Positions 42,001 through 51,453 of a DNA stretch of 64,000 nucleotides are shown here, in pieces. Source of the DNA: Endotrypanum monterogeii (lineage: Eukaryota; Euglenozoa; Kinetoplastea; Trypanosomatida; Trypanosomatidae); the NCBI GenBank assembly GCA_000333855.2, contig CM007342.1, positions 224,140-288,139 of the forward strand. Direction: 5' to 3'. Numbering within the stretch: position 1 is the first letter of the stretch; every line of letters starts with the position of its first letter. Position numbers and translations under genes: made by a program. The notes under the pieces were generated by a model, which did no database searches, was not told the origin of the DNA, and saw only the letters and a list, made by a program, of their open reading frames with translations.

Positions 42001-43831
42001 ATGCGCCGTCACCGGGTCTCCATGGCGCCTGAGGAAGAGGTGGAGGGATGTCGACAGCAGCCGTTACAGCGTCACTTCTCCTCTCCCGCTGTACGGTCTC
42101 ATCCGTTGAGGTGTCCACAGGAAGCGACGCCCGAGATGGCCCTGGATCAAAAAAATGCGCACCACAACGCGGCAATCGAGGCTCTGCACCGTTTTTTTCA
42201 TTCCCGGTCGCCTTATCCCCGCCAGCTCCCTCGATGCTGCGATGCCCGCATGGCGCGGGGGATGCCTCTGGTGAGCCAGACAGTGGTTGCACACTCCCAG
42301 ACCATTGTGCGTCGCCTGGACGGCAAAACCCTCCACCATCGCCGCCACCTAGCAACCTGTAGGCCGCGTCCTGAAACGTCTCCCCCGAAGAGAGATGCCG
42401 ATGGTGTTTCTCTGAAGCCTGCGAAAGAAGTTGTGGGCCGTTAATCCCGCTGAACCTAAAAAAACTGCCAGCCCTATCATTGCCGTTACCCGTGCCGAAG
42501 AAAGCGCCGCGGTGGAAGTCGGTGCGTTGCCGAGAACTGTGCTCCCCGAGACGCGTCTCACCCCGGCCGCAGAGGTCCAAGGAGATCGCATCCGTACGGC
42601 CCCCCCGGCCGAGCGGCTCCTGCGATGCCACCGGTGGCGTGAGGGACTGACAGCTCACCGCCCCCAGCGACCGGGGCGGCAGTTGCAGGTCTCGCTGCTG
42701 CTGCCGCTGGGGAACAGAAGAAGAGGGGGAACTTGGAAACCCCTGCAGTTGAGAAGAGAAGTGCCCAGACACAATGCAAGACGAGTGTGCAGAGGGAGAC
42801 AACAAACCCCTCGAGTCGCCCTTGAAGGGCGAAAGCCGTAACGCGCGCTCCGAGCCCTCTCGGTTGCCAGTCTCCTCCTCTTCGCATTCACGAAATGGAG
42901 ACACGAGCGGGGTCACCCTGGACGGATTACAACGAGCAGTGGGCTCTATGGCATCGGGAGAGCTCTCCCCTGTGATGCGGGGTTCACAAGTGGCCGGGGC
43001 GGGCACCCGGTGGGGAATGTGAAGCATCTGCGAAGAAATCTCTGCGGCAGTACGAGCAGCACAAGTTCCCTCCTCTCCCCGCTCTAGTGGTTGCATCACA
43101 GGTGGAACTGCGGCGCCGCCTCTGGGCTCCTGCGCGCCGCCGAAGGTCTCCGGAACAAAGACCCCGGGCTCCCTGGGGAGGATTGGGTCATGGGTACGGT
43201 GGGGATCCTCCGCCAGGAGTGACGCCCGGTCCGATGATCCGGCGTTCGGCGCCGCAGCAAAATGACCGTCGGTCGTGGCACTGAGCGAGGCGACCCTCTG
43301 CACACCGCTATTCCCTCGATCATAGGGCACCAAGCTAGGTGCGTGACGAGACGGCCAGTGCACAGCGCTGACACTCACGCCGGACAGTGAGGACAGCATC
43401 GACGCGAACGACTGGAGCGAAGGTGGTGACTTCTGCTCCAGTGACATCGATGCACGGTTTGAGAGAAGGTAAGCAACTTCATCAGGCGGCTGGCACTGCG
43501 GTGGCGGGCTGTGTGTCTCCTCTCCCTCGACTGTGGGATCCCGTAAAGGACTCTTGCCGGCTTCCGAGCGCGTTGCCCCACCACCCAGTGGCCTTACGTC
43601 GCGCGAGCCTCCACCTAGACTACGAGTATCGTGATGTTTGCCTTGATCATGAGAGCTTCCAGGAAACATTGCGTCCTCTGAGGGATCCGCTCCCTGCGCG
43701 GCAGCCGTACGGACACTACCACCATCCGCAGCACAAGCGAAAGAAGGGCTTTGTGTACAGCTATCACTGCAGTCGCTGCCGCGGCTGCTTTGATACGAGG
43801 AAGATGATGATCCGATGGTGATATCCAACAT
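39083..43831 (-). CDS. 1582-residue Ser-rich protein with C-terminal helix region
   Basis: A 4.7-kb open frame with coding composition throughout. I do not recognise the family. Most of the protein is Ser, Pro, Gly and Arg rich and probably disordered. The C-terminal 110 residues differ: HILGQQRLIKEEGFRRRQIS, MEENHHFMVQMAELNYRRAV and a final LRGLERKVATLSQ look like amphipathic helices or coiled coil, so binding to a partner probably happens there. No signal peptide or membrane segment is present. The start at 43831 (MLDITIGSSSS) follows a very clear pyrimidine tract ending in AG two bases before the ATG. If that AG is the acceptor, the leader would consist almost only of the spliced leader. 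The frame upstream encodes a (TA)n-derived Tyr-Leu repeat and is not coding. Confidence 0.78.
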   Translation of the reverse strand: MLDITIGSSSSSYQSSRGSDCSDSCTQSPSFACAADGGSVRTAAAQGADPSEDAMFPGSSHDQGKHHDTRSLGGGSRDVRPLGGGATRSEAGKSPLRDPTVEGEETHSPPPQCQPPDEVAYLLSNRASMSLEQKSPPSLQSFASMLSSLSGVSVSAVHWPSRHAPSLVPYDRGNSGVQRVASLSATTDGHFAAAPNAGSSDRASLLAEDPHRTHDPILPREPGVFVPETFGGAQEPRGGAAVPPVMQPLERGEEGTCAARTAAEISSQMLHIPHRVPAPATCEPRITGESSPDAIEPTARCNPSRVTPLVSPFRECEEEETGNREGSERALRLSPFKGDSRGLLSPSAHSSCIVSGHFSSQLQGFPSSPSSSVPQRQQQRDLQLPPRSLGAVSCQSLTPPVASQEPLGRGGRTDAISLDLCGRGETRLGEHSSRQRTDFHRGAFFGTGNGNDRAGSFFRFSGINGPQLLSQASEKHHRHLSSGETFQDAAYRLLGGGDGGGFCRPGDAQWSGSVQPLSGSPEASPAPCGHRSIEGAGGDKATGNEKNGAEPRLPRCGAHFFDPGPSRASLPVDTSTDETVQRERRSDAVTAAVDIPPPLPQAPWRPGDGAFSLDSSLSARGVPMQSRANDVNVVTGQLEADPANEDTAARVGYNGVRLYSEGGEFSVSVPLEGGVASAMEASGLDRGVVQSNGRVQLDPSPKSSVQSQRRAVNRWRSRGSLVGTAAVEVFARSSARHVFSHDQHCTASEKVIECNGSHPSRPRGPGGEAATSSFKGGVHLIPWVPSSVGRVTNISGVSLTPQPMGETPATWTDVHFSDVHRVSTDGSVGSDASPRIVAVPLVAYPYHKPIQEASTLSVLNEVVQDSALAAPATNAKGFGAQASQGGCASSPTPSICPHMRLKVITSSRKASGPTAGERILAIEAASPIARSKRRGHLEWCGDSGSTGGLRWRRDDAHRPQSAAAVQQVHPLQGYPKGQHTSRSRLATELAPRTGNRRSFVERGEGGGAGADKTLRSRGCSWHVVTLDDLVCSDIPLCNTRDDCQRAFGSVITARWGQDPQQSRSFSQTLQSSAELINVLSAHPQKRQANGVHASQCRGFSFEASPLASPVSSTDAMTSDVCVRARQPPGAVTGRVAVVTAAGGEPLPHSRLEPGYAAVYSPCIFAARVLEKREGFLNSARTAAVVKETAPPSLGSSSASSLHHGPRSAPAVRTTVAVSPFAHKVVQSQLASSFMSPLHAHIDLREDNTGKKAPSKAGAGAVPLSLCLSESPGSEGPSQHSVSRLHQQGRGSEYLHKQTDFPTHSSPHPVARRIPFGLETSAPAEEEPPKTSSASRETDASASLFETSPPIQRGEQYARKISLHSPSNAQRSTTASVHGSLIESQLLTASVDAPSESKPVSLASAAVAPIDPRITSLCKVQARHRRFSSPEPYVTDCAPVARTRAGEDVHQASTKLATSAEKVSLQIGNVVVLHQPRLSHILGQQRLIKEEGFRRRQISMEENHHFMVQMAELNYRRAVDYAHQSSNAASVVASRLLKENLSASLTPDPHREPLVGLVQVRRDQEAMSATLRGLERKVATLSQ

Positions 43832-45672
43832 CGCTGCCCCACGGAAGAGGGAAGAGGTGGAGGAGAGCGGCAGGGGAAACCCTCCCCTTGATATATATCT
43901 ATATAGATATATATATAGATATAGATATAGATAGATAGAACGTGGAAAAGAGTCACTATAAAGGGGGGCTAGCACCCACCGCGGCACGCTATCGCACCTC
44001 TATTGCTCTGTCTTGCCCGCTAATACGTGGCGAGTACTTGTGAGGAAAGGAGAAAACAATCTAACGCTCTGAAGGACTTTTAATAAAATATATATATATA
44101 TATATTTCTTTGGGTTTTTTTTTTGGGGGGGGGGGGCGGAGGAGGGAGCTGAAGCCAAGATTCAAGCGCAGACAAGTAGGAAAGAAGGCCCCCCTCGCAC
44201 GCACGCACGCACGCACACAGAGAGAGATCGAGAAGACGATATGGAAACACAAAGCGAGAAACAAAAAAAAAAAGGAGGGGACAAGAGCACGAAGAGGTAC
44301 AGAAAAAGTCTCCGCAGCTTTCCTTGAAAGGAAGGGGAAAGAGAGAGGAGGGGGGGGGGCGAAAAAGCTAAGCGACAGAAGCAGCAGCACCGAAGCAGCA
44401 ACAATAGGTAAAAAAAACCCAAAAAATAGCGATAACCACGGGGAAAGCGTTGGGTGGGGGCCGTGCGCACTTGTGTGTGTGTGTGTGTGTGTGTGTAAAT
44501 ATGTTTCAAGAGGCTTTTTTTGTTTTGACCTAGACCACTGGGAAAAAACAACAAAAAAATCTAAACAACAATAGAAAACTCAACTATTTTTTTTTTTTGA
44601 TTTCAAAAATGTCTAAGATAAAGAGAGAAAAAGGGGGCAGCGGGAGAGAAGCGTGGGGGTTAGCGAGGCCCCCAGGGGAAGAGAAAAAAAAAAACTATTG
44701 TAGGCCAACAGAACTGTATAATGTGCACTGTGGAAAGAGGGGCATAGGGAAATTAGTGTGTGCGCACGTGTCTGTACGGAAGATGAAGAAGTGCTGGTCT
44801 CCGCCGGCCGTCTTTGACAGTCTGGTGGAAACGGAGGTCTACACACCACTCTCCAAGCGCAGCCTTGTGCAGTACCCCACTTGGGCCTGAAGAGGTTCTG
44901 AAAGCGAGATGACTCGTCAGATAAACCGCCACGAGTCTTGGGAGAGAAGCGAATAGGACAGTGCGACGGAACACAGCCGAATGACGAGGGCCGTCACAGG
45001 CAGTGCTGAAAGGAAGGAGAGGAGGGAGGGAGGGAGGAGAGAGGGAAAAAATAATAATCAGCCCAGACCGGCGGCAAAAAGTAGAGAATAAAGCTGGCGA
45101 TGAAATACATTTTCGGAGTGTGAGCGCGTGAGTTGGGAAATGGACAGGGGACGGGCAGCAGTAGACCCATGCAGCACCCGCTCCCAAAAATACACTCTGC
45201 AAAAATTGCAGCAGAGGCAAGTGGGGAAAACAAAGATGGTAGCACACACCCCTAGAGAGAATCAGAAAATACAAGGCATCACTGCTCGCCTCATAGAGTC
45301 AAGCAAGAGCACAGGGTTTCTGTGCGTTTGCTTTCTTTTATGTGTTTGTGTAAGTCAGCGTGTGTTTCTGCGTATTGTCTTCACCTTTCGAGTAAGTCTT
45401 TGTGAGGTGTCGTCGCATGCACGCAACGTTTTCCCAATCATTTGTGTCAGCCCATACACACAAACACACATACATGCATGTATATGTATGTCGACATTCA
45501 CTTGTACTGGTGCACACAACGACAGAACAGACTCACCGAAGTGGACGGAGGAGCCGAGCCCTCTTTCCCTTTTTAATGCTTTCCCCAAAACACGCTACAG
45601 CCGGGCCCTCCAGATCACGAAATGCGCAATACATACACCAACAGTGAAAGGACTAGAAACACGCCGCATTCC
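43832..45672. other. intergenic between the YbaB-like gene and the 1582-residue gene
   Basis: No minus-strand gene is supported in 1.8 kb. It contains TA/GATA-type repeats at 43890-43937, (TA)n at 44087-44104, poly-G at 44125, a CGCA tetramer run at about 44197-44217 and (GT)n at 44471-44496. A short plus-strand frame at 44783-44890 has unusually coding-like codons and is discussed under findings. The plus-strand frame 45128-45937 overlaps the YbaB-like gene and is not supported. Confidence 0.5.
43834..43872 (-). promoter_or_regulatory. pyrimidine tract and AG before the 1582-residue gene
   Basis: On the minus strand a long C/T tract (about 43872-43845) reaches an AG at 43835-43834, two bases before the ATG. 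It looks like a strong trans-splice acceptor, though an acceptor further upstream cannot be excluded. Confidence 0.4.
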
Positions 45673-46581
45673 TTACCAGCGCTGCACAGCATCCTCGTTG
45701 ATTGGGCGATGCCACGCCTGGCCCCGCTCTTGCAGCTGCCGCAGCTGTTTCTCGCGATCAGAAATCTTCGCCCGTGTCCATAGCGACTCGGCAACGTGCT
45801 TGTTATCCATATACGCGACCCAGTTCTTTTTAAGAAGACGACCTTCATCCATTGGGGTGTACGGGGCCAGCAGCTCAAACGGAAGCGTCCGTCTCTTCGC
45901 TCCGGGTGCACCGCGGGGACGGTACTGCGGCCCGTAGCGTGTCAAATACTCTTTGCCGCGCAGACTGTGTGCCCAGCGCTGACCCTGCTTGCTTCCTAGC
46001 CACTGGTCCTCCCAGGCATGGCGACGGCGGACCTCGTCAACAGGTTGATGAGCCTTCGCCATCGGGATGGTGCGGTGCACGGAGTTGGCATCATTGGCGG
46101 TGTTGCCGCCGTCCAGCGACGGCCGGCCACGACGAAGAACACCACCGATTGTCTCCATCGAGTCTTCTGGGACAGTGTAGAATTCGGGGTTATCGCGAAT
46201 GCCAAGAATGATTGGCTTCAGGTCCTTTAAGAATTGCTTGTACACCCTCAGCTCGGCCTCCTCCATCAGCGCTCGACCCTGCTGACAAGCGTCGGCGTAT
46301 GCAGCAAGCACAAGCTTGTGTTGCTGAGCTGGCGATAAATCCTCTACGGCAGGGTTGACGCGAACTCGCTTGATAAAGCCAGCTGGCGTCGTCATCACCT
46401 CGACGCGACCCGACCAGGCCCTCCCCACAACAGACATGCGATCAAAGCGAATTTGATATTCATATTTGTTATTGTAGACGTAGGCAAGAATGCGGTGAAA
46501 TTGTCGCTCGGGCATGAGGCGTCGGTGATGCGCCCACAGCGCACCGCGCACGCGCTCCGTGATGCGCCGGTACACTTCCAT
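45673..46581 (-). CDS. YbaB/EbfC-like protein, probably organellar
   Basis: The 302-residue protein contains a segment at about 48-118 that reads like the YbaB/EbfC nucleoid-associated fold: GRAWSGRVEVMTTPAGFIKR, then VRVNPAVEDLSPAQQHKLVL, then AAYADACQQGRALMEEA. The bacterial proteins share the pattern G.G.V.V...G......I.P.....D...LEDL...A...A. Bacterial YbaB is about 110 residues long, binds DNA as a dimer and helps shape the nucleoid. Here the fold has a basic N-terminal extension (VRGALWAHHRRLMPERQFHR) and a C-terminal part of about 170 residues rich in Arg, Trp and Tyr. A mitochondrial or kinetoplast location is plausible but not shown: the N terminus is basic but has Glu at residue 2. 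The start at 46581 is the first ATG. The call is from pattern reading only and should be confirmed by profile search. Confidence 0.75.
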   Translation of the reverse strand: MEVYRRITERVRGALWAHHRRLMPERQFHRILAYVYNNKYEYQIRFDRMSVVGRAWSGRVEVMTTPAGFIKRVRVNPAVEDLSPAQQHKLVLAAYADACQQGRALMEEAELRVYKQFLKDLKPIILGIRDNPEFYTVPEDSMETIGGVLRRGRPSLDGGNTANDANSVHRTIPMAKAHQPVDEVRRRHAWEDQWLGSKQGQRWAHSLRGKEYLTRYGPQYRPRGAPGAKRRTLPFELLAPYTPMDEGRLLKKNWVAYMDNKHVAESLWTRAKISDREKQLRQLQERGQAWHRPINEDAVQRW

Positions 46582-46898
46582 GGCGTTCAGCCCTCAACTG
46601 TCTTGTAGCCTGGTACAACAACGATGGAGCCGCCTCGCGAACTCCTGGAGATGGAAGCCAGGAAAGAGAAGAGAAATAAAGCTTCCCTTTTATGTCTCGG
46701 TTTCGTATTTTTATCGGCTTCTACTCACCACCACCCCCCCCCTACATCCACACTCACTCACACTGCTGCTGCGGCGGTGATGGCTGATGCTGAGCGCGGG
46801 AGGTAGGTTTATGGATAAACAAACAAAGTCGATTCAGAGAAAGGAAGCAGAGAGTGGTGCAGATAAGAGAAAGCAAAGGCTACACAATTCGTGGAATA

Positions 46899-46930
<32 letters not shown>

Positions 46931-47410
46931 CAAGAAGGGGGAGTGAATCCCGAGGAGCAAGTGCCATAGTAGAGGCGCCTGTCCAACACAATCGCAGGGC
47001 TCCCCGACCCCACTGCTTCGATGGCGCGGCTTCTTGTGTTTCCGAGCCCAAAAGCCGAACGGAACAACAACCAGAGCCATTTTATTGATCCTCCTGTTTT
47101 TTTCGTTTGTGATGACCGCGGAGAAGGGGACCAGAAGAGGAGGGCATCGAAGAGTGTTTTTTTTTATTTTTTTAATAGAGTTTGTGGCGATGATCCCTCT
47201 TTGTTTGTGCCCGTCCCATTGACTCGTGGCGCTTCGTTTGAGCGAACACAGAGAGAGTCATCTAGGTAAACGGCAGTGGGATATCGAAGCCCTGAGTCGT
47301 GTAAAAAAAAAAAAGATAGTTTCGCGGTGCGTATTGGCGTGGTGTCATGCCGTGAAGCGAGAGGGAAAGTGTTTGTGCGTGGAGACCTCCGCCATCACCA
47401 GGGGCAAGAA
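46582..47410. other. intergenic between the EngB-like and YbaB-like genes
   Basis: No gene is seen. The space has a (TA)n run at about 46902-46930, poly-T at 47158-47172, poly-A at about 47302 and purine-rich plus-strand sequence. It joins two genes whose products both resemble bacterial-type factors. Confidence 0.55.
46645..46676 (-). promoter_or_regulatory. candidate spliced-leader acceptor for the YbaB-like gene
   Basis: On the minus strand a pyrimidine tract (about 46676-46661) is followed by an AG at 46646-46645, some 64 bases before the ATG. The spacing is normal for trypanosomatid trans-splicing. Confidence 0.45.
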
Positions 47411-50400
47411 CTATTTGTGGCTCTCATCTTCAGATCTCCCTACCACCTGTGGCGTCTGCCAATACGTATCCTTCTCCCCGTAGCGCTTCCACAAGCCAGG
47501 AGGCATCGAGCGGTAGTTTATTTTCGCTGTCGCGTTGAGGTGCATCTGCTGCTGCGAGCGTAAAGTTGAGGCTTGGCGGACCTCATTCATGTACTTGGCC
47601 GCTGTGACATCACCCTCAAATTTTTCGAAGCTTGCCGTCACCCGCCCAGCGTCGCGCAAGTACGCAGCGGCGTCCTTTTTCCGCATTCCCTTCAGCGCTC
47701 TCTCCTCCTCGTGCGCCTGGATTTTGCGGCGCAAGGGATGCAGTGCGGCCCACGGAGCCTCTGGATTTTCCTTCGCCAGGAGAACCCCCAACTGCTCCGC
47801 CCGCCATTCGGCCTGGCGCCGGCTCACGTCGGTTTTGATAGACACGAGAGCTGGCCCACATCGCTTTCCCGCCACGTAGCAGGAGAGACGACCTGACGTA
47901 TCCTCGGCCATGAGGCCGCCAACAGCGCCACCCTTGTCACGAGCACTGCCGCCACGCCTACTCCAGCGCTCCTCCCTGACCCTCTGCTTCGTTGACGAAA
48001 CAATATTACATTGCTGTCCATACTGCTTCATCACATCGAGAAAGCGCGAGACCGAGCCGGGAGAGACCGACCTGACAGATGATGGCGACATGGTCGATGG
48101 CACTGTGCTAGCAAGAGCCGCCGCGCCAGCATCTAGTGCGACGTTGCCGTTAGTTCCAGCGTCAGCGAGACCAAGGACGCTGGAACTCCTGCCTTGAGAC
48201 CCAGAGACAACTGCTGTCTCATTTAGCGGAAAACAGGAGGGCCCACCGACTTCCGCATCCGTTGTCCCTGGGGAGACCGGCGCAGGACGATCACCTTCTT
48301 CATACCGGGCCTTCGTCTTGTCCCTGATGCGCTGGTCCTCTACCCCCTCCGAGATACACGACTCTCCATCCAACTCCAGCACGGCATGAGAAGCTGTGGG
48401 GTTGTCAAGGCCGGTGTTCAGGCGATAGCGGCCGTTGTCTGCAGTGCCTTCCTCTCGTTTAGATGCCGTTGTGGTCATGGTATGCTTACGATCCCCCTTC
48501 TCCTCCTCCTCCTCCACCATGGGGTACGACGGCGAGGCAGTGCCTAGTGGGTGAGCCCTACGCCAAGCCAGAAACCGCTCGCGCCTCTCCCGACGCCCCT
48601 CCGCCGCCGCAGTCGCCATAGATGACTCAGTCGGGAAAGCGTCGGTAGTTTGACTAACTGCACCGATTTTTTCCCGGCCGGTTGAAATCAATGACGCGGT
48701 CTTGTCCGCGGCAACGTCCTTTCCGAGTGGCAGCACAACATAGCGCCGATGCGGAGTGTTGCCCAACGCGAGCGGCGCTGATACTGAATCCTCTCGTGAC
48801 GCCACCTGAGGAAGAGGAGCAGCGCCGTGCTCGACACCCTTGTCCTGCGCAGCTCCAACACCAGTGCCACCACGAGTTCGCTGAAAGTATTCCTTGGCCT
48901 GGTTGCGCTCCAACTTCCGCGCTGCGTCGATACGGGCCACCTCCCTCATAAGCGCAATTTTTGTGAACGCTTTCTTTTGCTGTTGGAGTATGTCGCGTAG
49001 CTTATCACCTGGTATTATTCCAGATGTTTCGGTGATAAGGCCACGGAGGAGTTCGATGTTCGTGCCATCCTTGGCAGAGACAGGAATGATGAAGGGGAAC
49101 ACCTTGCGATACTTGCGTCGGTGCTTCGTGATCAGAGAATATACTTGACGCATGACAGAGCAGATGCGCGAGTGTGGCACGCTGTCACACTTCGTCAAGA
49201 CAATAAAGCATGTGCCGTGTACATTTTCTATCCACTCCAGGTACTTGATGTCCGTCTTCGTGAGGCCCCGCTCGCAGTCCATACAGTAGAGGACGGTATT
49301 GACAGAGCGGCGAACACCGAAGTACGCGTCCGTCAATTCAATAGCCGCATCACGCCATTTTTCACTCATGCCCTCGATGCCGTAGCCCGGTAAGTCGACA
49401 AAAGTTAGTTGCAGGCCGCGGCCGGGCAGCTTTATAAGCTGACGGTGGCGTTCTCTCGCGTGAAAAGCGTGGAGTTGCTCCGGGGTTACACTCTGGTAAA
49501 AAAATATCTTGCGTGTGGTGTTCGGAAGGCTGCTTGTCTTCGCAACGTGCTGCCCAAGCAATCCATTCAACAAGCTGGACTTGCCGGCGCAGGCCCTACC
49601 AACAAACACCACCTCCTGGTAGAGCTCGTTTATCTCGAAGAAGTAGTTGTGGTCACGAAAGATGTTTGCCGCGCGCGCCTGGCTGCGATACGCGGCCGTG
49701 CAGGCCCCATCACGGTCACATTTCGCATGGCGAGGCGAGAAAGTCGAACGCGGCGCTGATACACTCGTCTCGATGGTCGAGGCTGGTGACACGCTCGTGG
49801 ATATCGCTTCCCCGCAGCGAGACATGTTACCACAGCTGCCCAAGACGTCAAAGTCGTCGGCTGAGGCGCGTGTGCCAGCCTGCCGCACTAGCGAGTATGT
49901 CTGTCCCAGCATCATCTTGTTGCCGAGGGAGCGTGCCTCTGCTGTCACCTGCCCAAAGCTCAGCGGCGGTGGTGGCACCAGTTTGCCATTGTAAGTGTAA
50001 TCAATCGGGTTTGGGTGCGTTAGATCGTAAAGCACCTCGCGCCGTTTGCTGATCTCCGCTTCGCGCTGCGCCGTGAAGACATCCGTGACAAGATTAATTA
50101 CGTCCTGACCAACACCGCGTGCTGCCGGATGAGCACACTCCCTGTTTTCTGGCGCAGAAATATCGCGCTGCGTATCGCCGCTACGTCGCTGCTGCCGCGC
50201 TCGCTGCGCAAACCGCCCCAAATCTGATGTTGATGTGCCCATTGCGGCCATGCAAGGTAGCAGAGAGGCGGGAGTATCGAGGACGATGTCGTCGTCCTGC
50301 ACATCTGCCACATGCTCGTCGAAAGACCAGCGTACAGCATCCGCAGATAGTGGAACTGGGGAGGATGAGGCTGTTGCAGTCGGCTTTTCGGCCTCCAGTA

Positions 50401-50797
50401 GCTCCATGAACATTGAAGACGGGCGCCGTGACCGCAGTTGCCTCTGCCGCTGCGCCTGCAGGTTCTCTCGCTGAGGGCTACTGGAATTGAATGAGTAAGT
50501 TCGTTCTTTGGAATGCACGACGCCGCACACACCGCGGTCCAATCTCAAATACTCCGAAGACAATGATTTGGTATCAGCGTTGTGGTTGTCATCCCTCGTG
50601 GAGTTAGACATACGAGGGGGCACGTGCTGATCCCTTCTGCTGTGCGTCGACCTCTCCCGATCCGTGAAGGGTGTTTGCCATGCTGATCGGTGGTAATACC
50701 GCGGGTGAACAGAGAAGCAAGCATTAAGAGGAGTGAGGGTCGCCACTGCTGATCTAGTCGAGATTGTCTGATAACGCACCGACACCCACACCGTCAT
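47411..50797 (-). CDS. large EngB/YihA-type GTPase, probably mitochondrial
   Basis: The 1128-residue protein has a GTPase domain at about 395-595 of the EngB (YihA/YsxC) type. G1 is GRACAGKS at 400-407, the G2 region is SSLPNTTRKIFFYQ, G3 is DLPGYG at 468-473 (the EngB hallmark), G4 is TKCD at 535-538 and G5 is SAK at 574-576. Bacterial EngB and the mitochondrial GTPBP8 act in assembly of the large ribosomal subunit. They are about 200-300 residues, so this one carries roughly 400 residues before and 530 after the domain, mostly Ser, Arg and Glu rich. The G2 loop has Asn-Thr-Thr where EngB usually has Pro-Gly-Arg/Lys-Thr. The start at 50797 (MTVWVSVRYQT) gives a basic, Ser/Thr-rich, acid-poor N terminus that fits a mitochondrial presequence. 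An in-frame ATG lies 18 codons upstream at 50851. Confidence 0.9.
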   Translation of the reverse strand: MTVWVSVRYQTISTRSAVATLTPLNACFSVHPRYYHRSAWQTPFTDRERSTHSRRDQHVPPRMSNSTRDDNHNADTKSLSSEYLRLDRGVCGVVHSKERTYSFNSSSPQRENLQAQRQRQLRSRRPSSMFMELLEAEKPTATASSSPVPLSADAVRWSFDEHVADVQDDDIVLDTPASLLPCMAAMGTSTSDLGRFAQRARQQRRSGDTQRDISAPENRECAHPAARGVGQDVINLVTDVFTAQREAEISKRREVLYDLTHPNPIDYTYNGKLVPPPPLSFGQVTAEARSLGNKMMLGQTYSLVRQAGTRASADDFDVLGSCGNMSRCGEAISTSVSPASTIETSVSAPRSTFSPRHAKCDRDGACTAAYRSQARAANIFRDHNYFFEINELYQEVVFVGRACAGKSSLLNGLLGQHVAKTSSLPNTTRKIFFYQSVTPEQLHAFHARERHRQLIKLPGRGLQLTFVDLPGYGIEGMSEKWRDAAIELTDAYFGVRRSVNTVLYCMDCERGLTKTDIKYLEWIENVHGTCFIVLTKCDSVPHSRICSVMRQVYSLITKHRRKYRKVFPFIIPVSAKDGTNIELLRGLITETSGIIPGDKLRDILQQQKKAFTKIALMREVARIDAARKLERNQAKEYFQRTRGGTGVGAAQDKGVEHGAAPLPQVASREDSVSAPLALGNTPHRRYVVLPLGKDVAADKTASLISTGREKIGAVSQTTDAFPTESSMATAAAEGRRERRERFLAWRRAHPLGTASPSYPMVEEEEEKGDRKHTMTTTASKREEGTADNGRYRLNTGLDNPTASHAVLELDGESCISEGVEDQRIRDKTKARYEEGDRPAPVSPGTTDAEVGGPSCFPLNETAVVSGSQGRSSSVLGLADAGTNGNVALDAGAAALASTVPSTMSPSSVRSVSPGSVSRFLDVMKQYGQQCNIVSSTKQRVREERWSRRGGSARDKGGAVGGLMAEDTSGRLSCYVAGKRCGPALVSIKTDVSRRQAEWRAEQLGVLLAKENPEAPWAALHPLRRKIQAHEEERALKGMRKKDAAAYLRDAGRVTASFEKFEGDVTAAKYMNEVRQASTLRSQQQMHLNATAKINYRSMPPGLWKRYGEKDTYWQTPQVVGRSEDESHK

Positions 50798-51422
50798 AGT
50801 AGCCTTCAGCAGGTGAACACCCTGTACACTTCTGAGTGCCTGATGAGGCATCAGTGGAGGGCTGAAATGCGAAGGCGTCCCACACCACAAAGCCAGCCCC
50901 CCCCCCTATACACACACACACAGAGCTGCACCCTACGCAAAAGGAATCTAATGAACTCTATCTTTTTTTTTTTGTGTGTGTGTAGGAAACGAAAAAAAAA
51001 AACGACAGCAGTGTTGCGAATGCTGAAAAAGGAGGGGGGGTAAATAAGATACGCGTGCGTGGGAGTGTGCCCTGCGTAGGTGTACACCTCAGCGCTTGTG
51101 TGGTTGTGACACGATCTTCCCTTGCCACCTTTACATCCGGGAGGGGCGTGGAGAGAGAGAGAGGGGGGGACCCACAACTCGGCGAGAAAATCGTGAAGGG
51201 GTCTTGTCCCGGGGAGAGGAGAGAAGAAGAAGAGAGAGAATATTCGCCTACATCGAAGGTACACCAATGGGGGAGAGGTGCCCTTTGCATCCATGAGAAA
51301 TAGTGACCAAAGATGTCGTGCGCAGAGAAAAAAAAAAAGACAAAAGACCGAGTGACATACATGTTGGATCAAATATCATCAACATGATACACCGAGTCTC
51401 CGTCATCAGTGATGCGCACGAA

Positions 51423-51453
<31 letters not shown>

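Noticed and set aside
5479..43835. AG exactly two bases before the ATG in three genes (NAT9-like, E2, 1582-residue protein)
   Set aside because: AG is expected at any given position about once in 16, so about one such case is expected among 18 genes. Three is not striking without splice mapping.
45128..45937. Plus-strand frame of 269 codons
   Set aside because: Its first part is spacer and its second part is the antisense of the YbaB-like gene.
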